Source of the DNA: Streptomyces clavifer
GTDB lineage: Bacteria > Actinomycetota > Actinomycetes > Streptomycetales > Streptomycetaceae
NCBI GenBank assembly: GCA_014651175.1
Contig: BMWJ01000001.1
Coordinates: 62,001-126,000 of the forward strand
Reading direction: 5' to 3'
Length of the DNA: 64,000 nt
Under the pieces are notes generated by a model. That model did no database searches and had not been told where the DNA came from. It saw nothing but the letters and a program-made list of their open reading frames with translations. This document shows positions 44,209 through 54,026 of the stretch, piece after piece. The position numbers and the translations under genes were made by a program. Each line of letters starts with the position of its first letter. Within the stretch, counting starts at the first letter, position 1.

Positions 44209-44769
44209 TTACGGGACGACGACGATCTTGACGCCGACCGTCGCGAACGCCCACAGCGCGTCGCCGTCCGCGCGCTTCATCCGCACGCCGCCGGTCTTCA
44301 TCGTGGGATCGGGGGTCTCCATGGAGCCGTCCTGCGCCGCGCTGAAGCCCACGGACACGTCGTCGACGTTCGCGAAACGCACCACGTGCTCGATCAGCAC
44401 GCCGTCCGAGCCCTTGATGGTGCCCGAACGCGAGGTCACCGTGTAGACACCGGGCAGCGGGCTCACGGAGCTCGGCATGACGGCGAACGTCCGGAGCGAC
44501 TTCTCCTCGGCGTCCACGATCCACACCCGCCGGTCCTCCAGCGCGTACACGACGCGCGCCCCGGAGTCGGAGTCCTCCGGGACCGCCAGCGGCTCCTTGG
44601 GAGGGGCCGGCTTCTCGCTGGGCTCCGGTGACGCGCCGGCGGAGGTCTTCGCCGAGGGCTGGGCCACCGATTCGGGCGCGTTCGCCGACGCCTGGTAGGC
44701 GAGGAAACAGACCGCGGCCACCGCCGCGGCAGTGAGTGCGGCCACGATTCCCGAGCTGCCCCTTGCCAC
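44209..44769 (-). CDS. Membrane-anchored protein with a degenerate L,D-transpeptidase-like domain
   Basis: A 186-residue protein. The start GTG at 44769 follows AAGGGAGTTCACG. An N-terminal membrane helix (about residues 6-25) is followed by a Pro/Ser/Glu-rich linker to about 55, then a compact strand-rich domain. Its last 30 residues (TGGVRMKRADGDALWAF, then VGVKIVVV) match the end of YkuD L,D-transpeptidases, where the motif is SHGC(I/V)RM. Here the Cys is Gly161 and the His is Thr159, so it cannot be an active transpeptidase. The YkuD relation is my inference. A 14-bp palindrome lies upstream in the divergent region. Confidence 0.55.
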   Translation of the reverse strand: MARGSSGIVAALTAAAVAAVCFLAYQASANAPESVAQPSAKTSAGASPEPSEKPAPPKEPLAVPEDSDSGARVVYALEDRRVWIVDAEEKSLRTFAVMPSSVSPLPGVYTVTSRSGTIKGSDGVLIEHVVRFANVDDVSVGFSAAQDGSMETPDPTMKTGGVRMKRADGDALWAFATVGVKIVVVP

Positions 44770-44823
44770 CGTGAACTCCCTTTTCGCGTGCCTGCCGTCG
44801 TATGTCGTACAAGCATTTACGTC

Positions 44824-44837
44824 GTACACGCGTGTAC
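44824..44837. promoter_or_regulatory. 14-bp perfect palindrome between divergent genes
   Basis: GTACACGCGTGTAC lies 55 bp before the transpeptidase-like gene and 88 bp before tsaB, close to two GTCGTACA-type repeats (from 44803 and 44821). It is a candidate operator. Confidence 0.4.
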
Positions 44838-44912
44838 CCGGGCGACGGTACCAGCAGCGGAAGGGTAGACCGGGACGCCGTACGGGCATGCGTGACGGGG
44901 TCGGTGGAGCCG

Positions 44913-44918
44913 TAGGCT
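44913..44918 (+). promoter_or_regulatory. Possible -10 for leaderless tsaB
   Basis: TAGGCT ends 6 nt before the GTG of tsaB, and no Shine-Dalgarno sequence precedes it. The only -35-like sequence is a weak GTGACG 15 nt upstream. Confidence 0.35.
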
Positions 44919-44924
44919 GTTCGT

Positions 44925-45584
44925 GTGCTCCTGCTCGCCGTGGATACCGCCACCCCCGCCGTCACCGTCGCCCTCCACGACGGGACCTCCGTCGTCGCCG
45001 AGACCGGTCAGGTCGACGCCCGACGGCACGGGGAACTCCTGCTGCCCGCCGTCGACCGGGTGCTCGCGGAGGCCGGGGTGAAGCTCGACGCCGTGACCGG
45101 CGTGGTCGTCGGGGTCGGCCCCGGCCCGTACACCGGGCTGCGCGTCGGCCTGGTGACCGCGGCCACGTTCGGCTCCGCCCTCTCCGTCCCCGTGCACGGA
45201 CTGTGCACGCTCGACGGCCTCGCGTACGCCGCGCGGCGGGGCGGCCTCGAAGGCCCGTTCGCCGTCGCGACGGACGCGCGCCGCAAAGAGGTCTACTGGG
45301 CCCGGTACGAGGACGGCGAGACCTCCGGCGAACCGGCTGTCGACCGGCCCGCCGACATCACCGAACAGCTTGCCGGGCTCCCCGTCGTCGGCGCGGGCGC
45401 CCTGCTCTACCCCGAGGCGTTCCCGGACCCCCGCGGCCCGGAACACGTCTCCGCCGGCGCGCTCGCCTCCCTCGCGGCCGAACGCCTGGCAGCCGGGGCC
45501 GCGCTGCTGCCCCCGCAGCCGCTCTACCTGCGCAGGCCCGACGCCCAGGTGCCGAAGAACTACAAGGTGGTCACCCCGAAGTGA
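44925..45584 (+). CDS. tsaB: tRNA threonylcarbamoyladenosine biosynthesis protein TsaB
   Basis: A 219-residue ASKHA-fold partner of TsaD in t6A37 synthesis. LLAVDTATPAVTVAL opens it and VGVGPGPYTGLRVGLVTA is the conserved loop. The GTG at 44925 is probably the first nucleotide of a leaderless mRNA. The stop overlaps rimI by 4 nt (GTGA), and rimI is 3 nt from tsaD, so tsaB-rimI-tsaD form one coupled unit. Confidence 0.94.
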   Translation: MLLLAVDTATPAVTVALHDGTSVVAETGQVDARRHGELLLPAVDRVLAEAGVKLDAVTGVVVGVGPGPYTGLRVGLVTAATFGSALSVPVHGLCTLDGLAYAARRGGLEGPFAVATDARRKEVYWARYEDGETSGEPAVDRPADITEQLAGLPVVGAGALLYPEAFPDPRGPEHVSAGALASLAAERLAAGAALLPPQPLYLRRPDAQVPKNYKVVTPK

Positions 45585-46069
45585 CCACCGCGACCGCAGT
45601 GCTCCGCGAGATGCGCTGGTGGGACATCGACCCGGTGCTGGAACTGGAACACGAGCTGTTCCCCGACGACTCCTGGTCGGCCGGCATGTTCTGGTCCGAG
45701 CTGGCCCGCTCCCGCGGTCCCCGGGCCACCCACCGCTACGTCGTCGCCGAGGACCCCGCCGACGGACGGATCGTCGGCTACGCGGGCCTCGCCTCGGCCG
45801 GCGACCTCGCCGACGTCCAGACGATCGGCGTCAGCCGGGGGCAGTGGGGCGGCGGCCTCGGCTCCGAGCTCCTGACCGACCTGCTCAGACACGCCACGGC
45901 CTTCGAGTGCACCGCGGTGCTCCTGGAGGTCCGGGTGGACAACACACGGGCGCAGAAGCTCTACGAACGCTTCGGCTTCGAACCCATCGGCTTCCGCCGG
46001 GGCTACTACCAGCCGGGGAACGTCGACGCACTCGTCATGCGCCTGACCGTACAAGGAACAGAGACCTGA
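45581..46069 (+). CDS. rimI: Ribosomal-protein-alanine N-acetyltransferase
   Basis: A 162-residue GNAT acetyltransferase, by family the enzyme that acetylates the N-terminal Ala of S18, and often found between tsaB and tsaD. Core motifs are VQTIGVSRGQWGGGLGSELL (acetyl-CoA loop) and VRVDNTRAQKLYERFGFEPIGFR. The GTG at 45581 overlaps the tsaB stop. The start WWDIDPVLELEHELFPDDSWS is typical of RimI. Confidence 0.92.
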   Translation: MTTATAVLREMRWWDIDPVLELEHELFPDDSWSAGMFWSELARSRGPRATHRYVVAEDPADGRIVGYAGLASAGDLADVQTIGVSRGQWGGGLGSELLTDLLRHATAFECTAVLLEVRVDNTRAQKLYERFGFEPIGFRRGYYQPGNVDALVMRLTVQGTET

Positions 46070-46072
46070 CTG

Positions 46073-47179
46073 ATGGCTGACGAACCGCTCGTACTCGGCA
46101 TCGAGACCTCCTGCGACGAGACCGGCGTGGGCGTCGTGCGCGGCACGACGCTGCTCGCCGACGCCGTCGCGTCCAGCGTCGACACGCACGCCCGCTTCGG
46201 CGGCGTCGTCCCGGAGATCGCCTCCCGCGCCCATCTGGAGTCGATGGTCCCCACCATCGAGCGTGCCCTGAAGGAGGCCGGGATCAGTGCCCGTGACCTC
46301 GACGGCATCGCCGTCACGGCCGGCCCCGGGCTCGCCGGGGCACTCCTCGTGGGCGTCTCGGCGGCGAAGGCGTACGCGTACGCGCTGAACAAGCCGCTGT
46401 ACGGGGTGAACCACCTCGCCTCGCACATCTGCGTCGACCAGCTGGAGCACGGCCCGCTGCCCGAGCCGACCATGGCGCTGCTGGTCAGCGGCGGGCACTC
46501 CTCGCTGCTGTTGGCCCCGGACATCACCAGCGACGTGCGCCCGCTGGGCGCCACCATCGACGACGCGGCGGGCGAGGCCTTCGACAAGATCGCCCGGGTG
46601 CTGCACCTCGGCTTCCCCGGCGGCCCGGTCATCGACCGGCTGGCGAAGGAGGGCGACCCGAAGGCGATCGCGTTCCCCCGCGGGCTGAGCGGCTCGCGCG
46701 ACCCCGCGTACGACTTCTCCTTCTCCGGCCTCAAGACGTCCGTGGCGCGCTGGATCGAGGCGAAGCGGGCGGCCGGCGAGGACGTTCCCGTACGGGACGT
46801 CGCCGCGTCCTTCCAGGAGGCCGTCGTGGACGTGCTGACTCGGAAGGCCGTGCGGGCCTGCAAGGACGAGGGCGTCGACCACCTGATGATCGGCGGCGGT
46901 GTCGCGGCCAACACACGGCTGCGCGCCCTCGCCCAGGAGCGGTGCGAGCGCGCGGGCATCCGGCTGCGGGTGCCCAGGCCCGGCCTGTGCACGGACAACG
47001 GGGCGATGGTCGCCGCGCTCGGCGCGGAGATGGTCGCCCGCAACCGCCCGGCCTCCGACTGGGAGCTCTCCGCGGACTCCTCGCTGCCCGTCACCGAACC
47101 CCACATGCCGGGGGCGCACAGCCACACCCACGACCACGACCACGTGCACGAGATCAGCAAGGACAACCTGTACTCATGA
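46073..47179 (+). CDS. tsaD: tRNA N6-adenosine threonylcarbamoyltransferase TsaD
   Basis: A 368-residue catalytic subunit that transfers threonylcarbamoyl to A37. [15 protein letters not shown] opens it. The metal-binding motif is NHLASH, with [22 protein letters not shown] and [12 protein letters not shown] following. The end carries a His/Asp-rich tail ([12 protein letters not shown]) of about 15 residues beyond the family core. The next gene overlaps its stop (ATGA). Confidence 0.96.
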   Translation: MADEPLVLGIETSCDETGVGVVRGTTLLADAVASSVDTHARFGGVVPEIASRAHLESMVPTIERALKEAGISARDLDGIAVTAGPGLAGALLVGVSAAKAYAYALNKPLYGVNHLASHICVDQLEHGPLPEPTMALLVSGGHSSLLLAPDITSDVRPLGATIDDAAGEAFDKIARVLHLGFPGGPVIDRLAKEGDPKAIAFPRGLSGSRDPAYDFSFSGLKTSVARWIEAKRAAGEDVPVRDVAASFQEAVVDVLTRKAVRACKDEGVDHLMIGGGVAANTRLRALAQERCERAGIRLRVPRPGLCTDNGAMVAALGAEMVARNRPASDWELSADSSLPVTEPHMPGAHSHTHDHDHVHEISKDNLYS

Positions 47180-47445
47180 CCGTCGCGCTCATGTGGGAGG
47201 CCCGCGCCGCCGGAGGCCGGGGAGCCGAGCTCCTGGAGTGGGCCCGGTCCGCGGCGGCGGAGCTGGCCCGGCGCCCCCTGCGCAGCGAGCTGCTGCGCGC
47301 CCCGCAGGACCGGGTGCTCGTCCTCACCTGGTGGGAGGCGGCGTACGACGACGAGCTGCCTGAGCTCCCCGAGCCGGACGCCGGGCTGGTCACCCGCCCG
47401 GTGCACCGCTGGCGCTTCGAATCGCTGGGGCCGCTGGACGGCTGA
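47176..47445 (+). CDS. Small conserved protein of unknown function, 89 aa
   Basis: An 89-residue protein coupled to tsaD by ATGA. It is rich in Ala, Leu, Arg and Trp ([30 protein letters not shown]). The strand-helix-strand pattern is compatible with a small alpha+beta barrel such as ABM-type proteins, but I cannot assign it. The final residues are encoded inside a 13-bp hairpin whose triloop is the stop codon. Confidence 0.6.
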   Translation: MTVALMWEARAAGGRGAELLEWARSAAAELARRPLRSELLRAPQDRVLVLTWWEAAYDDELPELPEPDAGLVTRPVHRWRFESLGPLDG

Positions 47446-47458
47446 GCCGTCCAGCGGC
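47430..47458 (+). terminator. 13-bp hairpin with the stop codon as its loop
   Basis: Arms 47430-47442 and 47446-47458 are perfectly complementary, and the loop TGA is the stop of the 89-aa gene. It closes the tsaB-rimI-tsaD unit. Confidence 0.75.
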
Positions 47459-47634
47459 AACCGCCGGAAAGATCTCTCGGCCTTCGTACGGGCCGCGGAG
47501 CCGACCCCGCAAGGTGCCCGATCGGGCGCTGCCGCTCGCCCGGCGCGAGGGCGTGTCCCGATGAGTTTCCGGTGCGGGCCGGGTCTACCTTGCACGGTGT
47601 CCGACGACGCCGCCCACCGTGTGAAGGAGAGACC

Positions 47635-48099
47635 ATGCAGAAGATCAAGCCCTGCCTGTGGTTCGACGGCCAGGCCCGGGAGGCCGCGGAGTTCTACGTC
47701 TCCGTCTTCGGCGGCGACTCACGCATCGTCGACGTCACGTACTACACCGAGGCCTCCCCGGGGGAGCCCGGGACGGTGCTGACCGTGGACTTCGTGCTCG
47801 CCGGACAGGAGTACACCGCGCTCAACGGCGGCCCGCAGTTCACCTTCAGCGAGGCCGTCTCGCTGAGCGTGGACTGCGCCGACCAGGCGGAGGTCGACAC
47901 GCTGTGGGCGAAGCTCACCGAGGGCGGCGAGGAGAGCATGTGCGGATGGCTGAAGGACAGGTACGGCATGTCCTGGCAGATCATCCCGCGCGCCCTGCGC
48001 GAGGTGCTCTCCGACCCCGACAAGGCCAGGGCCGAGCGGGCGATGAAGGCCATGCTGGGCATGCGGAAGCTGGACGTCCGGGCGCTGCGGGACGCGTGA
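47635..48099 (+). CDS. VOC-superfamily protein (PhnB-like, 3-demethylubiquinone methyltransferase fold)
   Basis: A 154-residue protein with the glyoxalase-like fold: KIKPCLWFDGQAREAAEFYVSVF at the start, and GWLKDRYGMSWQIIPRALREVL late. It belongs to the group named after 3-demethylubiquinone-9 3-methyltransferase, although most members are not methyltransferases. No metal-binding His is obvious, so the function is open. The ATG at 47635 follows GAAGGAGAGACC. Confidence 0.8.
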   Translation: MQKIKPCLWFDGQAREAAEFYVSVFGGDSRIVDVTYYTEASPGEPGTVLTVDFVLAGQEYTALNGGPQFTFSEAVSLSVDCADQAEVDTLWAKLTEGGEESMCGWLKDRYGMSWQIIPRALREVLSDPDKARAERAMKAMLGMRKLDVRALRDA

Positions 48100-48177
48100 G
48101 ACCCGCCCGCCCGCACGCCGTGCGAGGCCGGGCGGACGGGCGCACCCTGGAGACAGGACTTCCGGGAGGTGACCGTC

Positions 48178-48450
48178 ATGATGGAGACCACTGTCGGATG
48201 GCATATCGAGCTGGAATTCGAAGAGGACACGCACCGCACCCGCGCGGCCGCTCTCGTGCGGCTGAGTGACGGGACCGAGGTACGGGCCCACGGATACGCC
48301 AGCCGTCATCCCTCCGACGCGGAGCAGCCGAGGGTCGGCGAGGAGATCGCGGGAGCCCGCGCGCTCAACGAACTGGCCATGAAGCTGCTCACCAAGGCGC
48401 ACGACGAGATCGACGACGCGTCCGGCCGGACGTCGTACCCGCTGACCTGA
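48178..48450 (+). CDS. DUF1876 small protein
   Basis: A 90-residue protein (MMETTVGWHIELEFEED, ALVRLSDGTEVRAHGYASRH). It matches the DUF1876 family common in actinobacteria and often linked to stress or dormancy-type gene sets. The GGGAGGTGA upstream best fits the ATG at 48178, with 48181 as an alternative. A convergent methyltransferase gene ends 110 nt downstream, with a hairpin between. Confidence 0.8.
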   Translation: MMETTVGWHIELEFEEDTHRTRAAALVRLSDGTEVRAHGYASRHPSDAEQPRVGEEIAGARALNELAMKLLTKAHDEIDDASGRTSYPLT

Positions 48451-48468
48451 CACGACCCGACCTGACGC

Positions 48469-48505
48469 TGCGGACCCCGGGTCGGGGCCCGTACGGGGGT
48501 CCGCA
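48469..48505. terminator. 10-bp hairpin between convergent genes
   Basis: TGCGGACCCC (48469-48478) pairs with GGGGTCCGCA (48496-48505). It probably serves both the DUF1876 and the methyltransferase genes. Confidence 0.6.
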
Positions 48506-48559
48506 CGCCGGGGTGCTCCGGACCCGGGCGCGTCGGCGGGAGACGCCGCCCGGCGGTGA

Positions 48560-49786
48560 TCAGGGCCGCTTCACGGGCTGCCCGATGAGCATGGTCGGGG
48601 CCCCGGCCACCCGGGTCAGGAAGACGGTGGCGGCGTGCGGCCCCTCGAGCTTCATTCTGCGCCGCAGTTCCTCGGGTTCGACCGCGGACCCGCGCTTCTT
48701 GACGGTCAGCACACCGACCTGCCGCTCGCGGAGCAGGGCCTTGAGCTTCTTCATGTTGAACGGGAGCCGGTCGGTGATCTCGTAGGCGGTCGTGCAGTCG
48801 GAGGTGTACAGCTCGTCGTTCGTGACGTACGCGATCGTCTCGTCGACCAGTCTCCCCCCGCACCGCTCCACGACCGCGGCGACCAGATGGGCGCGAATGA
48901 CGGCGCCGTCGGGTTCGTACAGGTAGCGCCCGACGGGACCGACGGGCGGGGCGGGGAGTGGGGCGTCGGCGGTCAGGGTCGCGCCCGACGGGAGCAGGGT
49001 CGCCCGGAAGCGGCCCGGGGTGAAGCCCTCGCCGAACCAGAGCACGGCCTCCTTCACGTCACCGCCGTCCGAGATCCACTCGGCCTCGGCGTCCGGCCCG
49101 ATCGCCTCGTGCGGGACGCCCGGGGCGATCTTCAGGGCCGCGCGGGGAGCCTTCATCGCGGCCCCGGTCGCCCAGGAGAGCGGCGGCGAGTAGGCCTCGG
49201 GGTCGAATATCCTGCCGCGCCCGCCGCGCCGGGCCGGGTCGACGAAGACGGCGTCGTGACCGGACGTGTCGATCCCGGTGACGTCCGCGCACCGCACCTC
49301 GACGAGGTCCTGGAGGCCGAGCGCCAGGGCGTTGGCGCGGGCGACCTCCGCGGTCAGCGGGTCACGGTCCACGGCCAGCACGGAGATGCCCGCCCTGGCC
49401 AGCGCGATCGCGTCGCCGCCGATCCCGCAGCAGAGGTCGGCCACGCTCCGCACGCCGCCGAGCCCCGCGAACCGCTCGGCGCGGTGGGTGGCGACCGAGG
49501 TCCGGGTCGCCTGCTCCACGCCGTTCGGGGTGAAGAACATCCGGTACGCGTCCGCCGCCCCGAACTTCGCCACCGCCCGCTGCCGCAGCCGCGCCTGGCC
49601 GAGCGCGGCCGACACCAGGGCGGCCGGGTGCGTACGGCGCAGCCTGGTCGCCGTGGCCAGCTCGTGGGCCGGGTCGTGGTCGCGCAGCTCCGCCAGCAGC
49701 GCCGCGCCCTCGGGCGTGCGCAGGGCCGTGAAGGCGGCGAGCGGGTCGGACGGGTCTGCGGGGTCCGCAGGGGGGTGGGCGTTCAC
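48560..49786 (-). CDS. Class I SAM-dependent methyltransferase, THUMP-like
   Basis: A 408-residue protein. The N-terminal helical part (about 1-90) precedes a Rossmann methyltransferase with motif I DLCCGIGGDAIALARAG and the acidic loop AVDRDPLTAEVARANA. DAVFVDPARRGGRGRIFDPE is a motif IV-like segment. The C-terminal about 90 residues carry a THUMP-like region (VLTVKKRGSAVEPEELRRR). Related actinobacterial proteins are annotated only as methyltransferases; an RNA substrate is likely but unproven. The GTG at 49786 has no strong binding site. Confidence 0.8.
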   Translation of the reverse strand: MNAHPPADPADPSDPLAAFTALRTPEGAALLAELRDHDPAHELATATRLRRTHPAALVSAALGQARLRQRAVAKFGAADAYRMFFTPNGVEQATRTSVATHRAERFAGLGGVRSVADLCCGIGGDAIALARAGISVLAVDRDPLTAEVARANALALGLQDLVEVRCADVTGIDTSGHDAVFVDPARRGGRGRIFDPEAYSPPLSWATGAAMKAPRAALKIAPGVPHEAIGPDAEAEWISDGGDVKEAVLWFGEGFTPGRFRATLLPSGATLTADAPLPAPPVGPVGRYLYEPDGAVIRAHLVAAVVERCGGRLVDETIAYVTNDELYTSDCTTAYEITDRLPFNMKKLKALLRERQVGVLTVKKRGSAVEPEELRRRMKLEGPHAATVFLTRVAGAPTMLIGQPVKRP

Positions 49787-49876
49787 CGGTCCATTGTGAG
49801 CCAGCCGGGGGACGTGACGGGCCCGCCGGAGGTGTCGGGGCGGGGGCCCTCTGACCGGCTGGCAGGATGCGGCGCC

Positions 49877-50818
49877 ATGCAGCCAGTACGACAAAACGAA
49901 AAATCCGCCATGAAGCGGCACAGACCGGTCCGTGCGGTCCTGGTGGCTCTGCTGGTCGCCGCCATCGCCTCCGCGTGTGCCGAAGGGACGGACGGCGGGG
50001 GGACGGACCAGGGGCGGCGGGCCGAGCCGGCGGCCGGCCGGCCCGGGGCGGCCGCCGCTCCCCCGCCGGCGGCCGCCCGTGCCGAGCGGCTGAAGCGGCA
50101 GCAGGCCGCACGCGTGGCCGCGGCGAAGAAGTGGGGGCTGGCCGAGGTCCCGCTGGTCCCCCCGGCGCCGCCCGCCGAGAAGCCGCGCATCACCACGCGC
50201 GAGGGGTTCGAGGTCGAGGGCGGGGACGCGCTCCCCCCGGTCTTCACCACCGTCCCGACCAAGGAGCGGATCGTCTTCCTGACGATCGACGACGGCGCGG
50301 AGAAGGACCCCGAGCTGCTGAGGATGATGACGGAGCTGGGCATCCCCTACAGCGCCTTCATCAGCGACTACGTCGTGAGTGACGACTACGGGTACTTCAA
50401 GGACATGCAGGCGCGCGGCGTCACCCTCAGCAACCACACCCTCAACCACCGCTACCTGCCCGGACTCTCGAAGGCCGACCAGCGGCGGGAGATCTGCGGC
50501 GAACAGGACAAGATCGAGAAGTACTTCGGGAAGCGGCCCACCCTCTTCAGGCCGCCGTTCGGCAACTACAACGGCGACACCCTGCGCATCGCCGGGTCCT
50601 GCGGCATCGAGGCCGTTCCCCTGTGGGCGGCCGAGGCGTTCCCCGACCACATGGAGTGGCGGGAGCCGGACCGGGACCTGCACCCCGGCGACATCGTGCT
50701 CACCCACTTCCGCGGGCGCGAGGAATGGAAGGGGTCCATGACCGACATGGTCCGCAGCGTCATGAAGACGATCACGGGCAAGGGGTACGCCGTGGCCAGG
50801 CTGGAGGACTACGTCTGA
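49877..50818 (+). CDS. Polysaccharide deacetylase family lipoprotein or secreted protein
   Basis: A 313-residue protein. The N-terminus has a hydrophobic stretch ending SACAEG, a possible lipobox Cys, followed by a Gly/Ala/Pro-rich linker. The NodB-type domain (about residues 130-310) shows TIDDG (the metal Asp motif), SNHTLNH (the metal His motif HxxxH) and RPPFGNYN, so it should remove acetyl groups from cell-wall or extracellular polysaccharide. The start is uncertain: the ATG at 49877 or the ATG at 49910. It is divergent from the methyltransferase gene and upstream of groES. Confidence 0.82.
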   Translation: MQPVRQNEKSAMKRHRPVRAVLVALLVAAIASACAEGTDGGGTDQGRRAEPAAGRPGAAAAPPPAAARAERLKRQQAARVAAAKKWGLAEVPLVPPAPPAEKPRITTREGFEVEGGDALPPVFTTVPTKERIVFLTIDDGAEKDPELLRMMTELGIPYSAFISDYVVSDDYGYFKDMQARGVTLSNHTLNHRYLPGLSKADQRREICGEQDKIEKYFGKRPTLFRPPFGNYNGDTLRIAGSCGIEAVPLWAAEAFPDHMEWREPDRDLHPGDIVLTHFRGREEWKGSMTDMVRSVMKTITGKGYAVARLEDYV

Positions 50819-50907
50819 GGGCACTTCCCCGCGCCCGGAACGCCGCGGCCCTCTCCCGCGTTGTCCGGGCGTGCGCCGGTCCGAGCGCGCCACGCGAGGG
50901 TGGTGAA

Positions 50908-50934
50908 TTGGCACTCCGCTTGACCGAGTGCTAA
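50908..50934. promoter_or_regulatory. CIRCE operator 1 (HrcA box)
   Basis: TTGGCACTC-N9-GAGTGCTAA matches the CIRCE consensus TTAGCACTC-N9-GAGTGCTAA with one change. It overlaps the -35 TTGACC (50920-50925) of the groES promoter, so bound HrcA should block RNA polymerase. Confidence 0.92.
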
Positions 50935-50949
50935 TCGCGGTCATAGTCT
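50920..50949 (+). promoter_or_regulatory. groES promoter
   Basis: TTGACC (50920-50925) and TAGTCT (50944-50949) with an 18-nt spacer fit HrdB. The start point would be at about 50955, at the left end of the second CIRCE. Confidence 0.7.
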
Positions 50950-50954
50950 CAGGT

Positions 50955-50981
50955 CTGGCACTCCCCACTGGAGAGTGCCAG
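50955..50981. promoter_or_regulatory. CIRCE operator 2 (HrcA box)
   Basis: CTGGCACTC-N9-GAGTGCCAG is a perfect palindrome with 9 bp between arms, resembling CIRCE. It lies at the expected transcription start. Confidence 0.9.
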
Positions 50982-51088
50982 CACCACCGTGCGACAGGGC
51001 AGGTCCGGCACCCGCGACGACGGATCGACCTGGTCGCCACCCTCAGACTGTTAAACCCCGTGAGATCTCCGAAGGGGGAGACCGGATC

Positions 51089-51397
51089 GTGTCGACCACC
51101 AGCTCCAAGGTTGCGATCAAGCCGCTCGAGGACCGCATTGTGGTCCAGCCGCTCGACGCCGAGCAGACCACGGCTTCCGGCCTGGTCATTCCGGACACCG
51201 CCAAGGAGAAGCCCCAGGAGGGCGTCGTCCTGGCCGTGGGCCCGGGCCGCTTCGAGAACGGCGAGCGCCTTCCGCTCGACGTCAAGACCGGCGATGTCGT
51301 TCTGTACAGCAAGTACGGCGGTACCGAGGTGAAGTACAACGGCGAGGAGTACCTCGTCCTCTCGGCGCGCGACGTTCTCGCGATCGTCGAGAAGTAG
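51089..51397 (+). CDS. groES: Co-chaperonin GroES
   Basis: A 102-residue GroES that caps the GroEL ring. [31 protein letters not shown] includes the mobile loop, and [17 protein letters not shown] is typical. It starts with GTG after GAAGGGGGAGACCGGATC, a strong binding site. HrcA repression through two CIRCE elements is expected, with induction on heat or misfolding. groL follows after 99 nt containing a hairpin. Confidence 0.97.
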   Translation: MSTTSSKVAIKPLEDRIVVQPLDAEQTTASGLVIPDTAKEKPQEGVVLAVGPGRFENGERLPLDVKTGDVVLYSKYGGTEVKYNGEEYLVLSARDVLAIVEK

Positions 51398-51419
51398 TTC
51401 ATCCACGTTTGCTTCTGTT

Positions 51420-53119
<1,700 letters not shown>

Positions 53120-53134
53120 TACGGTCCGTACACA

Positions 53135-53177
53135 GCCGAGGCCCGGTGCCCCCGTCGCGGGGGCGCCGGGCCTCGGC
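53135..53177. terminator. 19-bp hairpin between groL and the SDR gene
   Basis: Arms 53135-53153 and 53159-53177 pair over 19 bp with one G-T pair and a 5-nt loop. It serves two convergent genes. Confidence 0.8.
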
Positions 53178-53198
53178 CGTTCCCGTGGGCCGGCTCCG

Positions 53199-53972
53199 CT
53201 ACTTCGGTCCGTACGTCCGGCCGGCGCGGGACGTCACTCCGCCGAGCAGGCCCCGGGGCGCCACCTTCACCAGGCCCATCAGCGCCTTGTACCGGGCGTC
53301 CGGCACCGACACCGTCCTGCCCCGGGCCAGATCCGCCAGGGCCGCCGTGACCAGCTTGTCCGCGTCGAGCCACATCCAGTCCGGGATGTTGCCCGTGCCC
53401 ATCCCGGCCCGCTCGTGGAACTCGGTCCGCACGAAGCCGGGGCAGAGGGCCATCAGCCGGACCCCCGACCCCGCCAGGTCCTTCGCCGCGCCCTGGGTGA
53501 ACTGCACGACCCACGCCTTCGACGCCCCGTACGTCCCCCGCGGCAGGAAGGCCGCCACCGAGGCCACATTGATCACTCCGCCGCGCCCGCGCTCCCGCAT
53601 GGCGGCCGTCCCGGCCGAGGTCAGCCGCAGCACCGCCTCGCAGTGCACCTTCAGCATCGTCAGTTCATCGGCCATGGACACGTCGAGATAGCGCCCCTTG
53701 TTGCCGAAACCGGCGTTGTTCACCAGCAGGTCGACGGGGCTCACGCGGTTCGCCAGCCGTGCTTCGACCGCCTCGATCCCGGAGTCCGTCGACAGGTCGG
53801 CCGTCAGTACCTCGGCCTCGATGCCGTGCCGGTCGTGCAGCTCCGTGGCCTGGGCCCGCAGCCGCTCCGTGTCACGGGCCACCAGCACCAGGTTGTGCCC
53901 GTCACCCGCGAGGCGCCCTGCGAAGGCGGCCCCGATCCCCGCCGTAGCGCCCGTAATCAGTGCAGTCGTCAT
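53199..53972 (-). CDS. Short-chain dehydrogenase/reductase
   Basis: A 257-residue SDR. The NAD(P) motif is TGATAGIG near residue 8, NNAG is present, and the catalytic Ser and YxxxK are in INVASVAAFLPRGTYGASKAWV. The C-terminal part is basic and about 20 residues longer than the minimal fold. VLVARDTERLR after the second strand suggests NADPH preference. The substrate cannot be read from the sequence. The ATG at 53972 is preferred to 54011. A MOSC gene starts upstream on the same strand. Confidence 0.85.
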   Translation of the reverse strand: MTTALITGATAGIGAAFAGRLAGDGHNLVLVARDTERLRAQATELHDRHGIEAEVLTADLSTDSGIEAVEARLANRVSPVDLLVNNAGFGNKGRYLDVSMADELTMLKVHCEAVLRLTSAGTAAMRERGRGGVINVASVAAFLPRGTYGASKAWVVQFTQGAAKDLAGSGVRLMALCPGFVRTEFHERAGMGTGNIPDWMWLDADKLVTAALADLARGRTVSVPDARYKALMGLVKVAPRGLLGGVTSRAGRTYGPK

Positions 53973-54026
53973 ATGCGGCACGTTAGCGGCCCGCGATCGC
54001 GGGCCGCCCACCCGCCCGGAGGATGG

